Below are positions 54,959 to 63,108 of a stretch of 64,000 bases of DNA, one piece after another (positions within the stretch are counted from its first letter, which is position 1; each line of letters begins with the position of its first letter). The notes under the pieces are model-generated. The model ran no database searches and was not told where the DNA came from. It was given only the letters and a program-made list of their open reading frames with translations. The DNA lies in NCBI RefSeq assembly GCF_001808955.1, contig NZ_KV795256.1, positions 258,636-322,635 on the forward strand. Reading direction: 5' to 3'. Source of the DNA: Rothia sp. HMSC078H08. GTDB lineage: Bacteria; Actinomycetota; Actinomycetes; Actinomycetales; Micrococcaceae. The translations under genes and the position numbers were made by a program.

Positions 54959-57121
54959 ATGAAAGTCTTCTCCACTCCCGCTGAGGTTCTTGTCGACCCC
55001 TCGCTGAACCTGACAAGCATTGTTGAGCGCCACCGAGCCGATAGCTCCAACCCGGTGCTGTACCGCCGTCAGATGTCGCCGGGTAACTGGCAGCCGGTTC
55101 GAGCCCAGCAGTTCCACCAGATGGTGACCGACCTGGCTAAGGGCATGATTGCTGCGGGTATCCGCCCGGGTGACCGTGTGGGCATTATGAGCCGCACCCG
55201 CTTCGAGTGGACCGTCATTGACTTCGCCATCTGGTATGCCGGTGCTGTCTCCGTGCCGGTATATGAGACGAACGCTGCCGCCCAGGCTGCATGGGCGCTG
55301 TCCCATTCTGAGGCTGTCGCCATCTTCGTCGAGGATGAGAAGCTCCTGAATCGTGTGGCTGAGGCTGAAGAATACGCCGCTTCCACTTCTGAACCGTGCC
55401 AGCTCAAGCACCGCTGGGTCATTGAGAACGGCGACCTTGATGCCCTCAGCGCTCGCGCGTCCGAGGTGAGCGATGAGCAGCTGGAGCAGGTACGTTCCGC
55501 TGCCGGCTGTGATGACATCGCGACCATTGTGTATACCTCCGGCACGACCGGCCGCCCCAAGGGTTGCGCGCTGACTCACGGCCACTTCCTAAACCTGAGT
55601 GTCAACACCAAAATGGTCGAACCCGAGATTGCGAACTCCCGCAACTCCTCCATTCTTTTCTTGCCGCTGGCGCACGTTCTGGCGCGTCTGATTCAGGTGC
55701 TGGCACTGGATGCCGGTCTGGTCATCGGTCACTCCCCCAATATTAAGAACCTGGCTGCTGACTTGGATAGCTTCAAGCCGACCATGCTGCTGGTGGTGCC
55801 CCGCGTCTTTGAGAAGGTGTACGAGGGCGCCATGGCGAAGGCGGCTAAGGGCGGCAAGTTCAATAAGTCGCTCTTTGAGCGTTCCACCGATATTGCGGTG
55901 CGCTGGTCACAGGCGAAGGTTGAGGGCCGTGTCCCGCTGAAGCTGGCGGCGCAGTACGCTCTCTACGACAAGCTGGTCTACTCGAAGCTGCGTGCGGCTC
56001 TGGGCGGCGAGCTGCGCTACGCGGTCTCCGGCGGCGGTCCCCTCGGCGAGCGCCTGGCGCACTTCTTCCACGCGGTGGGTGTGCAGGTGGTTGAGGGTTA
56101 CGGCCTGACCGAGACCTGCGCCCCGATTGCGGCTGGCCGCATCAACCCGTACCAGATTGGCATGATTGGCCCGCTCATCCCCGGTTCCGAAGGCTATATT
56201 GCTGAGGACGGCGAGCTTCTGGTTCGTGGCGTGGGCGTGATTAGCAGCTACTACAAGAACCCCGAAGAGGACGCTCAGGCGTTCACTGAGGACGGCTGGT
56301 TCCGTACCGGTGACCTGGCTCATTTCGATGAGCGCGGCTACCTGAAGATTGTGGGCCGCAAGAAGGAAATCATTGTCACCGCCGGCGGTAAGAACGTGAT
56401 TCCGGGTATTGCGGAGACTCATCTTCGTACCTCTCCCCTGGTTTCTCAGGCGATGCTGGTAGGCGATGAGAAGCCGTTCGTTGCGGCTCTGGTGACCCTG
56501 GATCCGGATACCCTGCCCGAGCAGTTGGAGCACTTGGGTCTGCCGCGTTCGCTCTCCATCCCGGAGGCTGCTGTTCACCCGGCGGTTCGTGCTGCAGTTC
56601 AGAAGCTCGTGGACGAGGCGAACCAGTTGGTTTCCCGCGCTGAGGGTATTCGCGAGTTCCGCATTATGAACCGCGATCTGACCGAGGCGGACGGCTATCT
56701 GACTCCTTCGCAGAAGTTGCGCCGCGCGAAGATTCTGCAGGACTTCTCCTCCTACGTGGATGAGATGTACGGCAAGGTTTCCGATAGCACGTCGGATTCT
56801 TTGGCTCGCCTGCAGGAGTACGCGGCGGAGCAGTCTGAGAAGTTCGCTGAACTGCGTGAGCAGGCGGCAGAGCGTCTGCACGAGTACGCGGACCACCAGG
56901 CGGAGCGTCTTGCCGAGCTGCGTGAGCAGGCGGCTGAGAAGTTTGAGGAGCTGCGTGAACAGACCGCCGAGATGATGCAGAAGCCTCAGGAAGAGGAGGC
57001 TGAAGAGGTAAAAAAGGCTGAGAAGTCTTCCGCTAATGCTCCCGCTGAGAAGCCCGCGCAGACTGAGAAGAAGACTGTTGCAGAGCAGAACCCGCAGAAG
57101 TCTGACAGCGACAAGGCATAA
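54959..57121 (+). CDS. fadD: Long-chain fatty-acid--CoA ligase (FadD15-like) with a helical tail
   Basis: 720 residues (GAAAGG before the ATG). It activates fatty acids by adenylation then thioesterification to CoA. Signatures: ATP loop YTSGTTGRPKGCALTHG (near 197), VVEGYGLTETCAPIA, and DGWFRTGDLAHFDERGYLKIVGRKKE. The enzyme ends at about residue 600; beyond it 120 residues form amphipathic helix repeats (ELREQAAE / LHEYADHQAE, about 11 residues each) and then a Lys/Glu/Ala/Pro disordered tail. The tail could bind membranes or lipid droplets or oligomerise. It follows the lipase gene after about 150 bp. Confidence 0.92.
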   Translation: MKVFSTPAEVLVDPSLNLTSIVERHRADSSNPVLYRRQMSPGNWQPVRAQQFHQMVTDLAKGMIAAGIRPGDRVGIMSRTRFEWTVIDFAIWYAGAVSVPVYETNAAAQAAWALSHSEAVAIFVEDEKLLNRVAEAEEYAASTSEPCQLKHRWVIENGDLDALSARASEVSDEQLEQVRSAAGCDDIATIVYTSGTTGRPKGCALTHGHFLNLSVNTKMVEPEIANSRNSSILFLPLAHVLARLIQVLALDAGLVIGHSPNIKNLAADLDSFKPTMLLVVPRVFEKVYEGAMAKAAKGGKFNKSLFERSTDIAVRWSQAKVEGRVPLKLAAQYALYDKLVYSKLRAALGGELRYAVSGGGPLGERLAHFFHAVGVQVVEGYGLTETCAPIAAGRINPYQIGMIGPLIPGSEGYIAEDGELLVRGVGVISSYYKNPEEDAQAFTEDGWFRTGDLAHFDERGYLKIVGRKKEIIVTAGGKNVIPGIAETHLRTSPLVSQAMLVGDEKPFVAALVTLDPDTLPEQLEHLGLPRSLSIPEAAVHPAVRAAVQKLVDEANQLVSRAEGIREFRIMNRDLTEADGYLTPSQKLRRAKILQDFSSYVDEMYGKVSDSTSDSLARLQEYAAEQSEKFAELREQAAERLHEYADHQAERLAELREQAAEKFEELREQTAEMMQKPQEEEAEEVKKAEKSSANAPAEKPAQTEKKTVAEQNPQKSDSDKA

Positions 57122-57143
57122 CCGGCTCTGGCCACCAATAACG

Positions 57144-57184
57144 AGAGGAGGGGGTCGTACCGCTTAGGTACGATCCCCTCCTCT
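57144..57184 (+). terminator. Terminator of fadD
   Basis: A perfect 18-bp stem (57144-57161 / 57167-57184) lies 22 bp after the fadD stop, followed by CTGTTTG. Confidence 0.85.
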
Positions 57185-57247
57185 CTGTTTGTTCGCTAGA
57201 AACCTCGATTTTCGGACGTTATCTAGCCGTCGTTAGATGGCGGGTTC

Positions 57248-58705
57248 TTAGTTTGCGGGCTCGTCGAATTCCAGACCGAGCAGCGCGTTCTCAACGATTT
57301 CGGTCAGTGCCGGGTGAATCCAGTACTGGCCGCGTGCGAGGGTGCGCGCATCCATGCCGAAGCTCATTGCCTGCAGGAGCGGCTGGATGAGCACGGAGGA
57401 CTCTTCACCGACCAGGTGTGCACCGAGCAGCTCACCGTTGTCCTTACGGGCAATGAGCTTGCACAGGCCAATCTTGTCTTCCATTGCCCAGCCGTAGGCG
57501 GTGTCGCCAAAGTTCTGTGCCTTGACGGTAATCTCAAAGCCTTCACGTTCAGCCGCCTGGCGCGCCTGCTCTTCGGTCATGCCGACCACAGCAATCTGCG
57601 GGTTGCTGAAGACGGCAGCCGGTACGTAGCGGTGGTCGCTGGCACGCAGGTCCTCGGGGTGGCTGAGGTTGTGCTGCACAACGCGTGCCTCGTGGTTTGC
57701 CACGTGCTTGAGCTGGTAGCGGCTGGACACGTCGCCGAGGGCGTAGACGCCGGGTACGGGCGCGCCGTTGTAGAGCACGCGCTGGTACTTATCGACGCTG
57801 AGCTGACCGCCGTCCTGCACGTCGAAGTAGTTCTTCGCGTTGAGGGTGTCGGTGTTGGGGCGGCGGCCGGTTGCCACGAGCACAGCGTCTGCCGGGATTT
57901 CGAGCAGTTCTTCACCGTTCTCGGTAGTGTGCTTAGCTACGACGGTTACGCTACCGTCGGCGTTCTCACGGATTTCGGAGAGGGACGCATCCTTGACGAT
58001 GTTCCACTGCTTGCTTGCGGCTTCTTCGAAGCGTGCCACGACCTCTTCGTCCACGCCGCGCAGCAGGCGGGAGGAGCGGTTCAGCTGGGTTACTTCGGTG
58101 CCGAATGCGGAGAAAACGTGGGAGAATTCTGCCGCAATCACGCCACCGCCGATGACGACCATGCGGGCGGGCAGTTCGTCCAGGCGCATGACGTTGTCGT
58201 TGGTGTAGACCTTGGAGGAGTCGATACCGGGCACGGGAGGCAGCACGGCGCGCGAGCCTGCCGCAACGACAATCTGGCGGCCCTGCAGACGGGTGCCGTC
58301 GGTCAGCTCGACGGTGTGGGAGCCGACGAAGCGCGCGTACTGGTCGTAGAAATCGACGTTGGGCAGACCGGCACGCCATTCGCGGCCGCCTTCAACAATC
58401 TGGTCAATGCGAGAGGCAAAGATGCGGTCACGAATCTGTGCCCAGTGCACGGCGTCTACATGTGCGTCGACACCCAGGTGCTTGACCTCGCGGGTCTTCT
58501 GCGCGATAGTCGCCGGGTAGACGTACATCTTGGTGGGGATGCAGCCAACGTTCAGGCAGGTGCCGCCGAAGATGCCGCCGTCGATGAGGGCGACCTTCTT
58601 GTCGTCCCATTCGGGGCCGATGAGGGTGTTGCCGGATCCGGAGCCGATGACGATGAGGTCGTATTGTGCTACGCCGTCAATGCGTTCTACGTTCTCGATG
58701 CTCAT
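57248..58705 (-). CDS. mtr: Mycothione reductase
   Basis: 485 residues. The flavoprotein reduces mycothiol disulfide with NADPH. It has the FAD-binding YDLIVIGSGSGNT, the redox-active disulfide in GGTCLNVGCIPTKM (near residue 50), the NADPH-binding VVIGGGVIAAEFSHVFSAFG, VATGRRPNTD, and the C-terminal active-site YWIHPALTEIVENAL. The GSGSGN start and overall length match Mtr rather than glutathione reductase or dihydrolipoamide dehydrogenase. The start follows GAGAGGACCAC. Mycothiol is limited to actinobacteria. Confidence 0.93.
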   Translation of the reverse strand: MSIENVERIDGVAQYDLIVIGSGSGNTLIGPEWDDKKVALIDGGIFGGTCLNVGCIPTKMYVYPATIAQKTREVKHLGVDAHVDAVHWAQIRDRIFASRIDQIVEGGREWRAGLPNVDFYDQYARFVGSHTVELTDGTRLQGRQIVVAAGSRAVLPPVPGIDSSKVYTNDNVMRLDELPARMVVIGGGVIAAEFSHVFSAFGTEVTQLNRSSRLLRGVDEEVVARFEEAASKQWNIVKDASLSEIRENADGSVTVVAKHTTENGEELLEIPADAVLVATGRRPNTDTLNAKNYFDVQDGGQLSVDKYQRVLYNGAPVPGVYALGDVSSRYQLKHVANHEARVVQHNLSHPEDLRASDHRYVPAAVFSNPQIAVVGMTEEQARQAAEREGFEITVKAQNFGDTAYGWAMEDKIGLCKLIARKDNGELLGAHLVGEESSVLIQPLLQAMSFGMDARTLARGQYWIHPALTEIVENALLGLEFDEPAN

Positions 58706-58863
58706 GTGGTCCTCTCGTTGTTGGTGTTGAGGCTGGGCTCGTTCCCAGCGTGCCCCTCGATAGCGGGGTTATTTCTGTTACTGCCACTATAACGCGTGGA
58801 GGCTACCGGCTATTCCCACTATCTGGTGTCAATGTTGACGGATATGCGAAAGGTGCGCCGTCC

Positions 58864-58900
58864 CAAAGAACCACAGCGCTGAGAACACAGCGGTTCTTTG
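58864..58900 (-). terminator. Possible terminator of the parA unit
   Basis: A 9-bp stem (caaagaacc / ggttctttg) with a long loop lies about 80 bp after the parA stop; no U-run. Confidence 0.35.
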
Positions 58901-58980
58901 AGAAGACGCACTCAAGCGTTGAGAACTATTCGAGCCCGCGGATTAGTGACGCGTATATGTCTGCGCTAAGAGGTCAGCGA

Positions 58981-59793
58981 TTAGATGTCTGCCATAAGCC
59001 CAGCCAGCAGACGGGTGAAGTCAATGGCGGGATCAACCGATTCTTCGTCGGGCCAAAAATGAATCGGGTACGCCGCACCCTGGGCGCGTTGCAGCACGGG
59101 GCTTTCAGCGAGCACCGGCTCTGCGACAAGATCGCCGAAAAGGGAGCGCATTTCGTCGCGTCGGTAGCGGTGTTCGCTGTCGTTGGGGCGCATCTTGTTG
59201 ATAACTACTCCCGCACCGTCAATGCTGATGCCGCTTTCCTGCTGAAAGCGCACGATGGCGCGCAGGGTTCGTTCGGTGCCCGCCACGGAGAAAAGGGAAG
59301 GCTCTGCGACCGAAAGGATGCGCTCGCTCACTGCCCAGCCCATTGAAGACAGGGTTCCGAGGAACGGCGGGCAGTCAATCAGGATGACGTCGTAGGCGTC
59401 CGCAGCCGCCTCCACCATGCGCTTGAAGCGGCGGATGAACGGCGCGGCTTCCTGACGGTCCACGAGGGTGGAGCGCGCCGAGCCTCGCGCCACCTTCACG
59501 CTACCGGTGGTCACGGGGTTATTGGTCAGCAGGGTGGGTTTGCCGACGAGCGCGTTCCAGGAGGAGCTACCGGCTTCCTCCGCGAAGGCACGCTCATTGG
59601 AACTAGCGATCAGGGAGGCGACGTCGGGGATGGTTTCATCCACTGCCAGGCCGGTGCTGGCGTCGCCGTGGGGGTCGAGGTCAATAACGAGTGTGGAGAG
59701 TCCGCTGTGTAATGCCGCGGAGGCGAGCCCCAAAGTGATGGACGTTTTGCCAACGCCACCCTTGAGGCTGCTGATACTGACGATGCGGGGCAT
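58981..59793 (-). CDS. ParA-family ATPase (orphan)
   Basis: 270 residues from the ATG at 59793 (AAAGGGATC upstream); the upstream frame extension is not used. The deviant Walker A KGGVGKTSITLGLASA near residue 11, DLDPHGDAS (Walker A'), and VILIDCPPFLGTLSS (Walker B) are those of ParA/Soj. No ParB gene or parS cluster is beside it, so it is not the main chromosome-partition ParA. It lies after a MerR regulator gene with about 190 bp between. A role in placing a protein complex or plasmid-like segregation is possible. Confidence 0.88.
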   Translation of the reverse strand: MPRIVSISSLKGGVGKTSITLGLASAALHSGLSTLVIDLDPHGDASTGLAVDETIPDVASLIASSNERAFAEEAGSSSWNALVGKPTLLTNNPVTTGSVKVARGSARSTLVDRQEAAPFIRRFKRMVEAAADAYDVILIDCPPFLGTLSSMGWAVSERILSVAEPSLFSVAGTERTLRAIVRFQQESGISIDGAGVVINKMRPNDSEHRYRRDEMRSLFGDLVAEPVLAESPVLQRAQGAAYPIHFWPDEESVDPAIDFTRLLAGLMADI

Positions 59794-59984
59794 GCAGATC
59801 CCTTTTTTGAGTGAGGTGTAATGCCCCTTTATTTTAGCGAATCTTCGCTTTTCTTCCGGCTCTGACAGGGGGTATCTTGAGTTTTTTCTCAAACGAGCAA
59901 TGAATATTCCCTTGGGTTTAAAACTTCTGCCCGTGCTCGCCACCTGGTAGGTAGTGAGCGCGGGCAAATTCAAAACACTATGCT

Positions 59985-60629
59985 TTATGCCTGTGCGCGG
60001 CGGGCACGGCGGGCGGCAAGTTCGTCGCCTTCGAAGTTTTCGTGCATTTCTTCGCCGGGCTGACCGTTGAGGTTCATTTCGATTTCGCGCCAGACGCGGC
60101 CAATCGCGATACCGAAGACACCCTGACCTGCCTGAACCAGGTCAATGACCTCGCTCGGGGAGGTGCATTCATAGACGGTGGTGCCGTCACTCATCAGGGT
60201 AATGTTCGCGAGGTCGTCAATGCCGCGGGTACGCAGATGCTCGATGGAGGTGCGAATCTGTTGCAGGGACACGCCGGTGTCGAGCAATCGCTTCACAATC
60301 TTGAGCACGAGCACGTCGCGGAAGCTGTAGAGGCGCTGGGTGCCGGAGCCGGATGCGCCTCGCACGGTGGGTACGACCAAATCGGTGCGTGCCCAGTAGT
60401 CGAGCTGGCGGTAGGTGATGCCGGCTGCCTTGCAGGCGACGGCGCCGCGGTAGCCGAGGTTTTCCTCGACGACAGAGACAGGGTCGGTGAAGAGCACGCC
60501 CTGTTCACCGCGCGGAGGCGGCGCTACAGGGAAGAGGGTGTCGAAGCCATCCAGGGGCTGATCAAAGCCCTGGGGTGCGTGCGTGGTTGCGACCTCGCCT
60601 GCATTTTCGGCTACCTGCTGCTCTAGCAC
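59985..60629 (-). CDS. MerR-family regulator (Rv1830-like)
   Basis: 214 residues. The DNA-binding part (about 60-130: GYRGAVACKAAGITYRQLDYW, then RLYSFRDVLVLKIVKRLLD) is a MerR winged helix. The C-terminal 80 residues (TLMSDGTTVYECTSPSEVIDLVQAGQGVFGIAIG) match Rv1830 of M. tuberculosis. A short acidic N-terminus precedes. No metal-binding cysteine cluster of classic MerR is seen. It lies in the gcvH - Rv1828-like - Rv1830-like block; Rv1830 is an essential-like regulator of cell division or growth in mycobacteria. Confidence 0.88.
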   Translation of the reverse strand: MLEQQVAENAGEVATTHAPQGFDQPLDGFDTLFPVAPPPRGEQGVLFTDPVSVVEENLGYRGAVACKAAGITYRQLDYWARTDLVVPTVRGASGSGTQRLYSFRDVLVLKIVKRLLDTGVSLQQIRTSIEHLRTRGIDDLANITLMSDGTTVYECTSPSEVIDLVQAGQGVFGIAIGRVWREIEMNLNGQPGEEMHENFEGDELAARRARRAQA

Positions 60630-61043
60630 GGTCCCTCCTTTTCGTTAAACCCTTTTAAGTGCTTCACCGCGCCCCATCAATGCGGTCGATGTCGTTCCGG
60701 TGTAGACCCGATTCTCGGGGTGAGATTCTAGGGCTAGGCCTTAGAATCTGCATCTATGATTCGCGTGGCTTCCCTCTGCGAGGTTAGCTACGCGGTTTTC
60801 AATACTACACATTGGCTCGACTATTCGGTTCGTAGAACACGATTCGATAGTGCGACCGATGCGCGATAGGCGCGGTTGTTCAATCTATTTTAACTGATAG
60901 AGGGCTCTACTTAAAATTGAACCCACCGAAGCGAATGATCTTTTCAGATTCATTCGTACCTCTTTAACGCCCTGTGGGGGTGCTCCTCCCCCGCTATTCT
61001 CCTCGCTTTTTCTGGGTATCCATCCCACAGGGGAGTTTAAAAA
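60630..61043. other. Spacer with a possible short ORF and hairpin
   Basis: No normal gene is seen. On the minus strand a 22-codon ORF (60885-60953, MNLKRSFASVGSILSR...) has GAGG 5 nt before its ATG. A 9-bp inverted repeat (CCCTGTGGG at about 60970 / CCCACAGGG at about 61023) precedes it. The rest, to the MerR start, should hold that gene's promoter. Confidence 0.45.
60885..60953 (-). CDS. Candidate 22-residue peptide
   Basis: MNLKRSFASVGSILSRALYQ plus two residues, basic and amphipathic, with ribosome site AAAGAGG before the ATG. It might be a leader peptide or a small membrane-active peptide. No other support. Confidence 0.25.
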   Translation of the reverse strand: MNLKRSFASVGSILSRALYQLK

Positions 61044-61077
61044 GTAAATGCGTACGGAGCAGTCCGTACGCATTTAC
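61044..61077 (-). terminator. Strong intrinsic terminator in a gene-free spacer
   Basis: A perfect 15-bp stem (gtaaatgcgtacgga / tccgtacgcatttac) with a GCAG loop is followed on the minus strand by CTTTTTAAAC. It lies about 270 bp downstream of the second MerR gene and far from any other gene end. Confidence 0.85.
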
Positions 61078-61344
61078 AGCTGAGTTGAGTGAACAGCCTT
61101 GGCAGGCCGGGAGCCCCCTGGTGAGAAAGCTCTTCGTGTTGGACGAAGGGGTAGAAATTCCGAGCGTGCCAGCGTCGGCTTCGTCCAAGTCTAGAGGCCG
61201 CTACCCGTTGGTAAGGGGTAGGGACTATAGAGGGAATCACCATGGTCAGTGGTGTTTCCCGAGGGAAATCCCCGTTTGGGGTGTGGTAGAACCGCTGAGG
61301 GTTTACGAGCAGCAGACTGTCCGGTAGTCTGCGTCTTCGTGCGC
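61078..61344 (-). ncRNA. Candidate structured RNA
   Basis: This 267-bp gene-free interval carries several perfect or near-perfect stems that would fold on the minus strand: GCAGACT/AGTCTGC (about 61308-61332), GGGAAACACCA/TGGTGATTCCC (61241-61269), CTACCC/GGGTAG (61202-61227) and TTGGACGAAG/CTTCGTCCAA (61138-61191). It ends at a strong intrinsic terminator. It matches no riboswitch or common ncRNA I can recognise. It could also be a structured 3' UTR of the MerR gene. Confidence 0.4.
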
Positions 61345-62118
61345 CTACTCGTAGGTAGGCATCGCCGATTCGACCAGAGTTGCGTGCAGCTGCAAGCACA
61401 ACTTGCGGATCTTGTCGGCTCGTTCCTGCGCCTGAGCCTGAGAGGCTGCGTCGCGGCGTGATGCCAGCGGAGCCACCGCAATTTCCACGAGGGAAATTTC
61501 GCGGTCTGCCGCTGACTTGAATGCGCGCAGGTGACGAGGCTGAATGCCGTGCTGGGTCAGTTCTGCACTAACGCGGGCAATCAGCACATCGTAATCGGTG
61601 TACTCCACATCCGAACCGTCTTCGAGCAGTCCAAAGTCAATCAGCTCGCGAATCAGTTCGGGGGTGGTGTTAGCGTATTCTGCCAGCTCGCGGAGAGTGT
61701 AGGTGCGACCTTCCTGCTCGTTCGGGCCAAGGACGGTGTCTAGCACGTCTTCGCTTACGGTGGCAGGCATGGAGTTCAGTACGCGACCGGCTTCCATGTC
61801 CTCCAGGTGCTGACGGATTACCTTGAGCGGCATGTAGTGGTCGCGCTGCATGGTGAGGATGTAGCGCAGGCGCTCAATATCCGTCTGGGAGTACTTGCGG
61901 TAACCGGTTTCGGTACGGCTGGGGTGCACGAGACCGCGCTCCTCCAGGAAGCGGATCTTGGATGCACTAATTCCGGGGAACTCCAGGTCAAGCTGGCTAA
62001 GAACCTGACCAATGGTCCGGCTCTTAACGTCACGCGGGTTACGGTCAGAGCCGCCGTTCTCCACGTCCTCTAGTTGAACCTCAGCGTTAGTGAGGTTCTC
62101 ATCGATGCGTGAGGTCAT
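61345..62118 (-). CDS. MerR-family regulator (Rv1828-like)
   Basis: 257 residues with GAAAGACATAG before the ATG. The DNA-binding part (about 35-110: TIGQVLSQLDLEFPGISASK, then GYRKYSQTDIERLRYIL) is MerR-like with a recognition helix. It matches Rv1828 of M. tuberculosis. The C-terminal half has a predicted helical domain (TYTLRELAEYANTTPELIRELI) resembling a second winged helix. It is next to gcvH in many actinobacteria. Confidence 0.9.
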   Translation of the reverse strand: MTSRIDENLTNAEVQLEDVENGGSDRNPRDVKSRTIGQVLSQLDLEFPGISASKIRFLEERGLVHPSRTETGYRKYSQTDIERLRYILTMQRDHYMPLKVIRQHLEDMEAGRVLNSMPATVSEDVLDTVLGPNEQEGRTYTLRELAEYANTTPELIRELIDFGLLEDGSDVEYTDYDVLIARVSAELTQHGIQPRHLRAFKSAADREISLVEIAVAPLASRRDAASQAQAQERADKIRKLCLQLHATLVESAMPTYE

Positions 62119-62632
62119 CTATGTCTTTCGGGTACTTGTTCAGACGATGTCGATACGAGCCGAAATTTGAGTGAGTGGCTCGTTCCCCTGGCGAGGGGTT
62201 ATCGCAGCGTACCGAACATCTTTGCTTAGTGTTGAGAGTGTGATAGATAAGTTTAGTTGTTTATCACGAAATGATAAACCGCAAACCTTCCAGACAATCT
62301 TATAGCCTCACAAGGCATTTTGCTATTCAGTTCACCCTTTTCAGGGGCGTTTTGAACCCAAAAATAACCACACATTCAGACACTTTCCAGCAGTGGCAGT
62401 ACCAATTTTAACAAAATTCCACTATTGTGAACATACTTTTCCCACATTGGACTGCTTTACAAGGAAAATTTTATCTTCTCGCGATAGTTGAAGTTTTCAT
62501 CACATTTAACTTGAAAGAGGCTCCCACTTGGGGTTTAGCCATCTTTCAAGCCTCTTCAACAGGTTTAGACACCCTCAAGAAGAACCTTAAATGCGCCCCA
62601 CTATTTGCGTTTGTGTGCATTTTAAAAGAAAA
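62119..62632. other. AT-rich spacer where garA would be expected
   Basis: Clearly lower in GC than the rest of the window. No FHA-domain gene is seen, unlike in mycobacteria, where garA lies between gcvH and the Rv1828 gene. An open frame at 62427-62684 on the plus strand has no ribosome site and runs through the gcvH terminator. Overlapping inverted repeats lie at 62510-62559. Confidence 0.55.
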
Positions 62633-62658
62633 ACGGCGAGACCAATCGGTCTCGCCGT
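62633..62658 (-). terminator. Terminator of gcvH
   Basis: A perfect 11-bp stem (acggcgagacc / ggtctcgccgt) with an AATC loop is followed on the minus strand by TTTTTC. It lies 58 bp after the gcvH stop. Confidence 0.85.
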
Positions 62659-62715
62659 CTCACCACTACGTACCTCTTATCTGAGGCCTATAGAAGGTCT
62701 TAGAAGTCTATCGAC

Positions 62716-63108
62716 TTAGAGCTTGTCCAGCTCGGCCTTGTATGCTTCTGCATCCAGCAGGTTTGCCAGGTCATCAGCGTTCTCGGGGCGAATCTCAACA
62801 ATCCAGCCCTCGCCGTAGGGGTCAGAGTTAACCAGCGCGGGATCATCTTCCAGACCCTCGTTCACTGCGACAATCTCGCCCGCGATAGGAGCGAAAAGAT
62901 CAGAGACAGACTTGGTGGACTCAATCTCACCGAAGCTATCCTCAGCAGCTACAGAGTCGCCGACAGAGGGAAGGTCGATGTAGACGACGTCACCCAGTGC
63001 ATCCTGAGCGTGGTCGGTAATACCAACACGGACGGTGCCCTCAGCGGTGAGAGCGGAAACCCACTCGTGCTCAGAAGTGTACGAGAGTTCTGCGGGAACG
63101 TTGCTCAT
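62716..63108 (-). CDS. gcvH: Glycine cleavage system H protein
   Basis: 130 residues, typical length. GcvH carries the aminomethyl group on a lipoyl arm between the P, T and L proteins of glycine cleavage. The lipoyl-lysine is K66 in FGEIESTKSVSDLFAPI. The YTSEHEWVSAL start and the GWIVEIRPEN end are diagnostic. A GAAAGGACAC precedes the ATG. The gcvP and gcvT genes are not adjacent. Confidence 0.97.
   Translation of the reverse strand: MSNVPAELSYTSEHEWVSALTAEGTVRVGITDHAQDALGDVVYIDLPSVGDSVAAEDSFGEIESTKSVSDLFAPIAGEIVAVNEGLEDDPALVNSDPYGEGWIVEIRPENADDLANLLDAEAYKAELDKL

Noticed and set aside
61078..61344. Known riboswitch, tmRNA or RNase P RNA
   Set aside because: None of the conserved cores of glycine, c-di-AMP, cobalamin or T-box elements, tmRNA or RNase P RNA could be found.
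61037..61399. Minus-strand ORF of 120 codons as a remnant of the DUF151 nuclease
   Set aside because: No DUF151 motif in it, and it overlaps the end of the MerR gene and a terminator.
62427..62684. Plus-strand ORF of 85 codons in the AT-rich spacer
   Set aside because: No ribosome site; it runs through the gcvH terminator.
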